37,887 nucleotides of DNA. Source: Caryophanales bacterium (GTDB taxonomy: Bacteria > Bacillota_I > Bacilli_A > Izemoplasmatales > UBA1188). This document shows positions 37,804 through 37,887 of this stretch, piece after piece. A program made the position numbers and the translations under genes. The stretch lies in contig JAEEXP010000011.1 of the NCBI GenBank assembly GCA_016287865.1, positions 1 through 37,887 of the forward strand, written 5' to 3'. Every line of letters begins with the position of its first letter. Positions within the stretch are counted from its first letter, which is position 1. Below the pieces are notes generated by a model, which was not told where the DNA came from, did not search any database, and was given only the letters and a program-made list of their open reading frames with translations.

Positions 37804-37887
37804 TATTCTTTATCTCCAAATACTGCCCTTTCTAGTTGACCAATTCTTTTAAGTAAATCAATATTAGTCACATTTCTAGGCTCTTTG
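37803..37887 (-). CDS. gpsB: Cell division protein GpsB, C-terminal fragment (N-terminus outside window)
   Basis: Manual translation KEPRNVTNIDLLKRIGQLERAVFGDKE*, close to the GpsB C-terminus (TNFDILKRLSNLEKHVFG). gpsB-rnpB adjacency matches Bacillus. Confidence 0.8.
   Translation of the reverse strand, partial: KEPRNVTNIDLLKRIGQLERAVFGDKE

Noticed and set aside
1-37887. Possible mycoplasma-type code (UGA = Trp), suggested by PotA insertion and low GC
   Set aside because: Conserved proteins are full length under the standard code with TGG for Trp, and TGA acts as a stop (RluA-family gene at 16391).
1-37887. CRISPR arrays, transposases, integrases, tRNAs
   Set aside because: No direct-repeat/spacer arrays, no recognisable transposase or integrase motifs and no cloverleaf sequence were seen by eye; a tRNAscan and CRISPR finder run would be needed to be certain.

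Overview
The window is a gene-dense, low-GC chromosomal segment from a Firmicutes/Tenericutes-type bacterium. It uses the standard code (Trp is TGG and conserved ORFs are full length). Almost all genes are on the minus strand. Recognisable housekeeping blocks are hrcA-grpE-dnaK-dnaJ (with a degenerate CIRCE and a near-consensus promoter), rluA-like/trmL/cshB-like divergent from ispH, nusB-xseA-xseB-tlyA, a potABC operon with two tandem PotD-like lipoproteins, pyruvate kinase, mnmA, SPFH-NfeD, and rnpB preceded by the 3' end of gpsB. Four accessory regions stand out. (1) A JetA-JetB-JetC (Wadjet/MksBEF-type SMC) operon has no JetD nuclease; an inositol-monophosphatase-family gene occupies the following slot. 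(2) A Thr-rich lipoprotein has a C-terminal domain that reads as a barnase/RNase Sa-type ribonuclease. (3) A translationally coupled cassette (secreted protein, membrane-anchored protein, ABC ATPase, ABC permease) has no recognisable assignment. (4) A 54-aa single-pass membrane protein was missed by the ORF track. Regulatory signals include paired 19-bp inverted repeats upstream of potA, two candidate leaderless promoters (nusB and an XRE regulator), a 21-bp-period direct repeat before nfeD, and rnpB apparently beginning at the gpsB stop codon. All homology calls come from reading motifs by eye; no searches were run.
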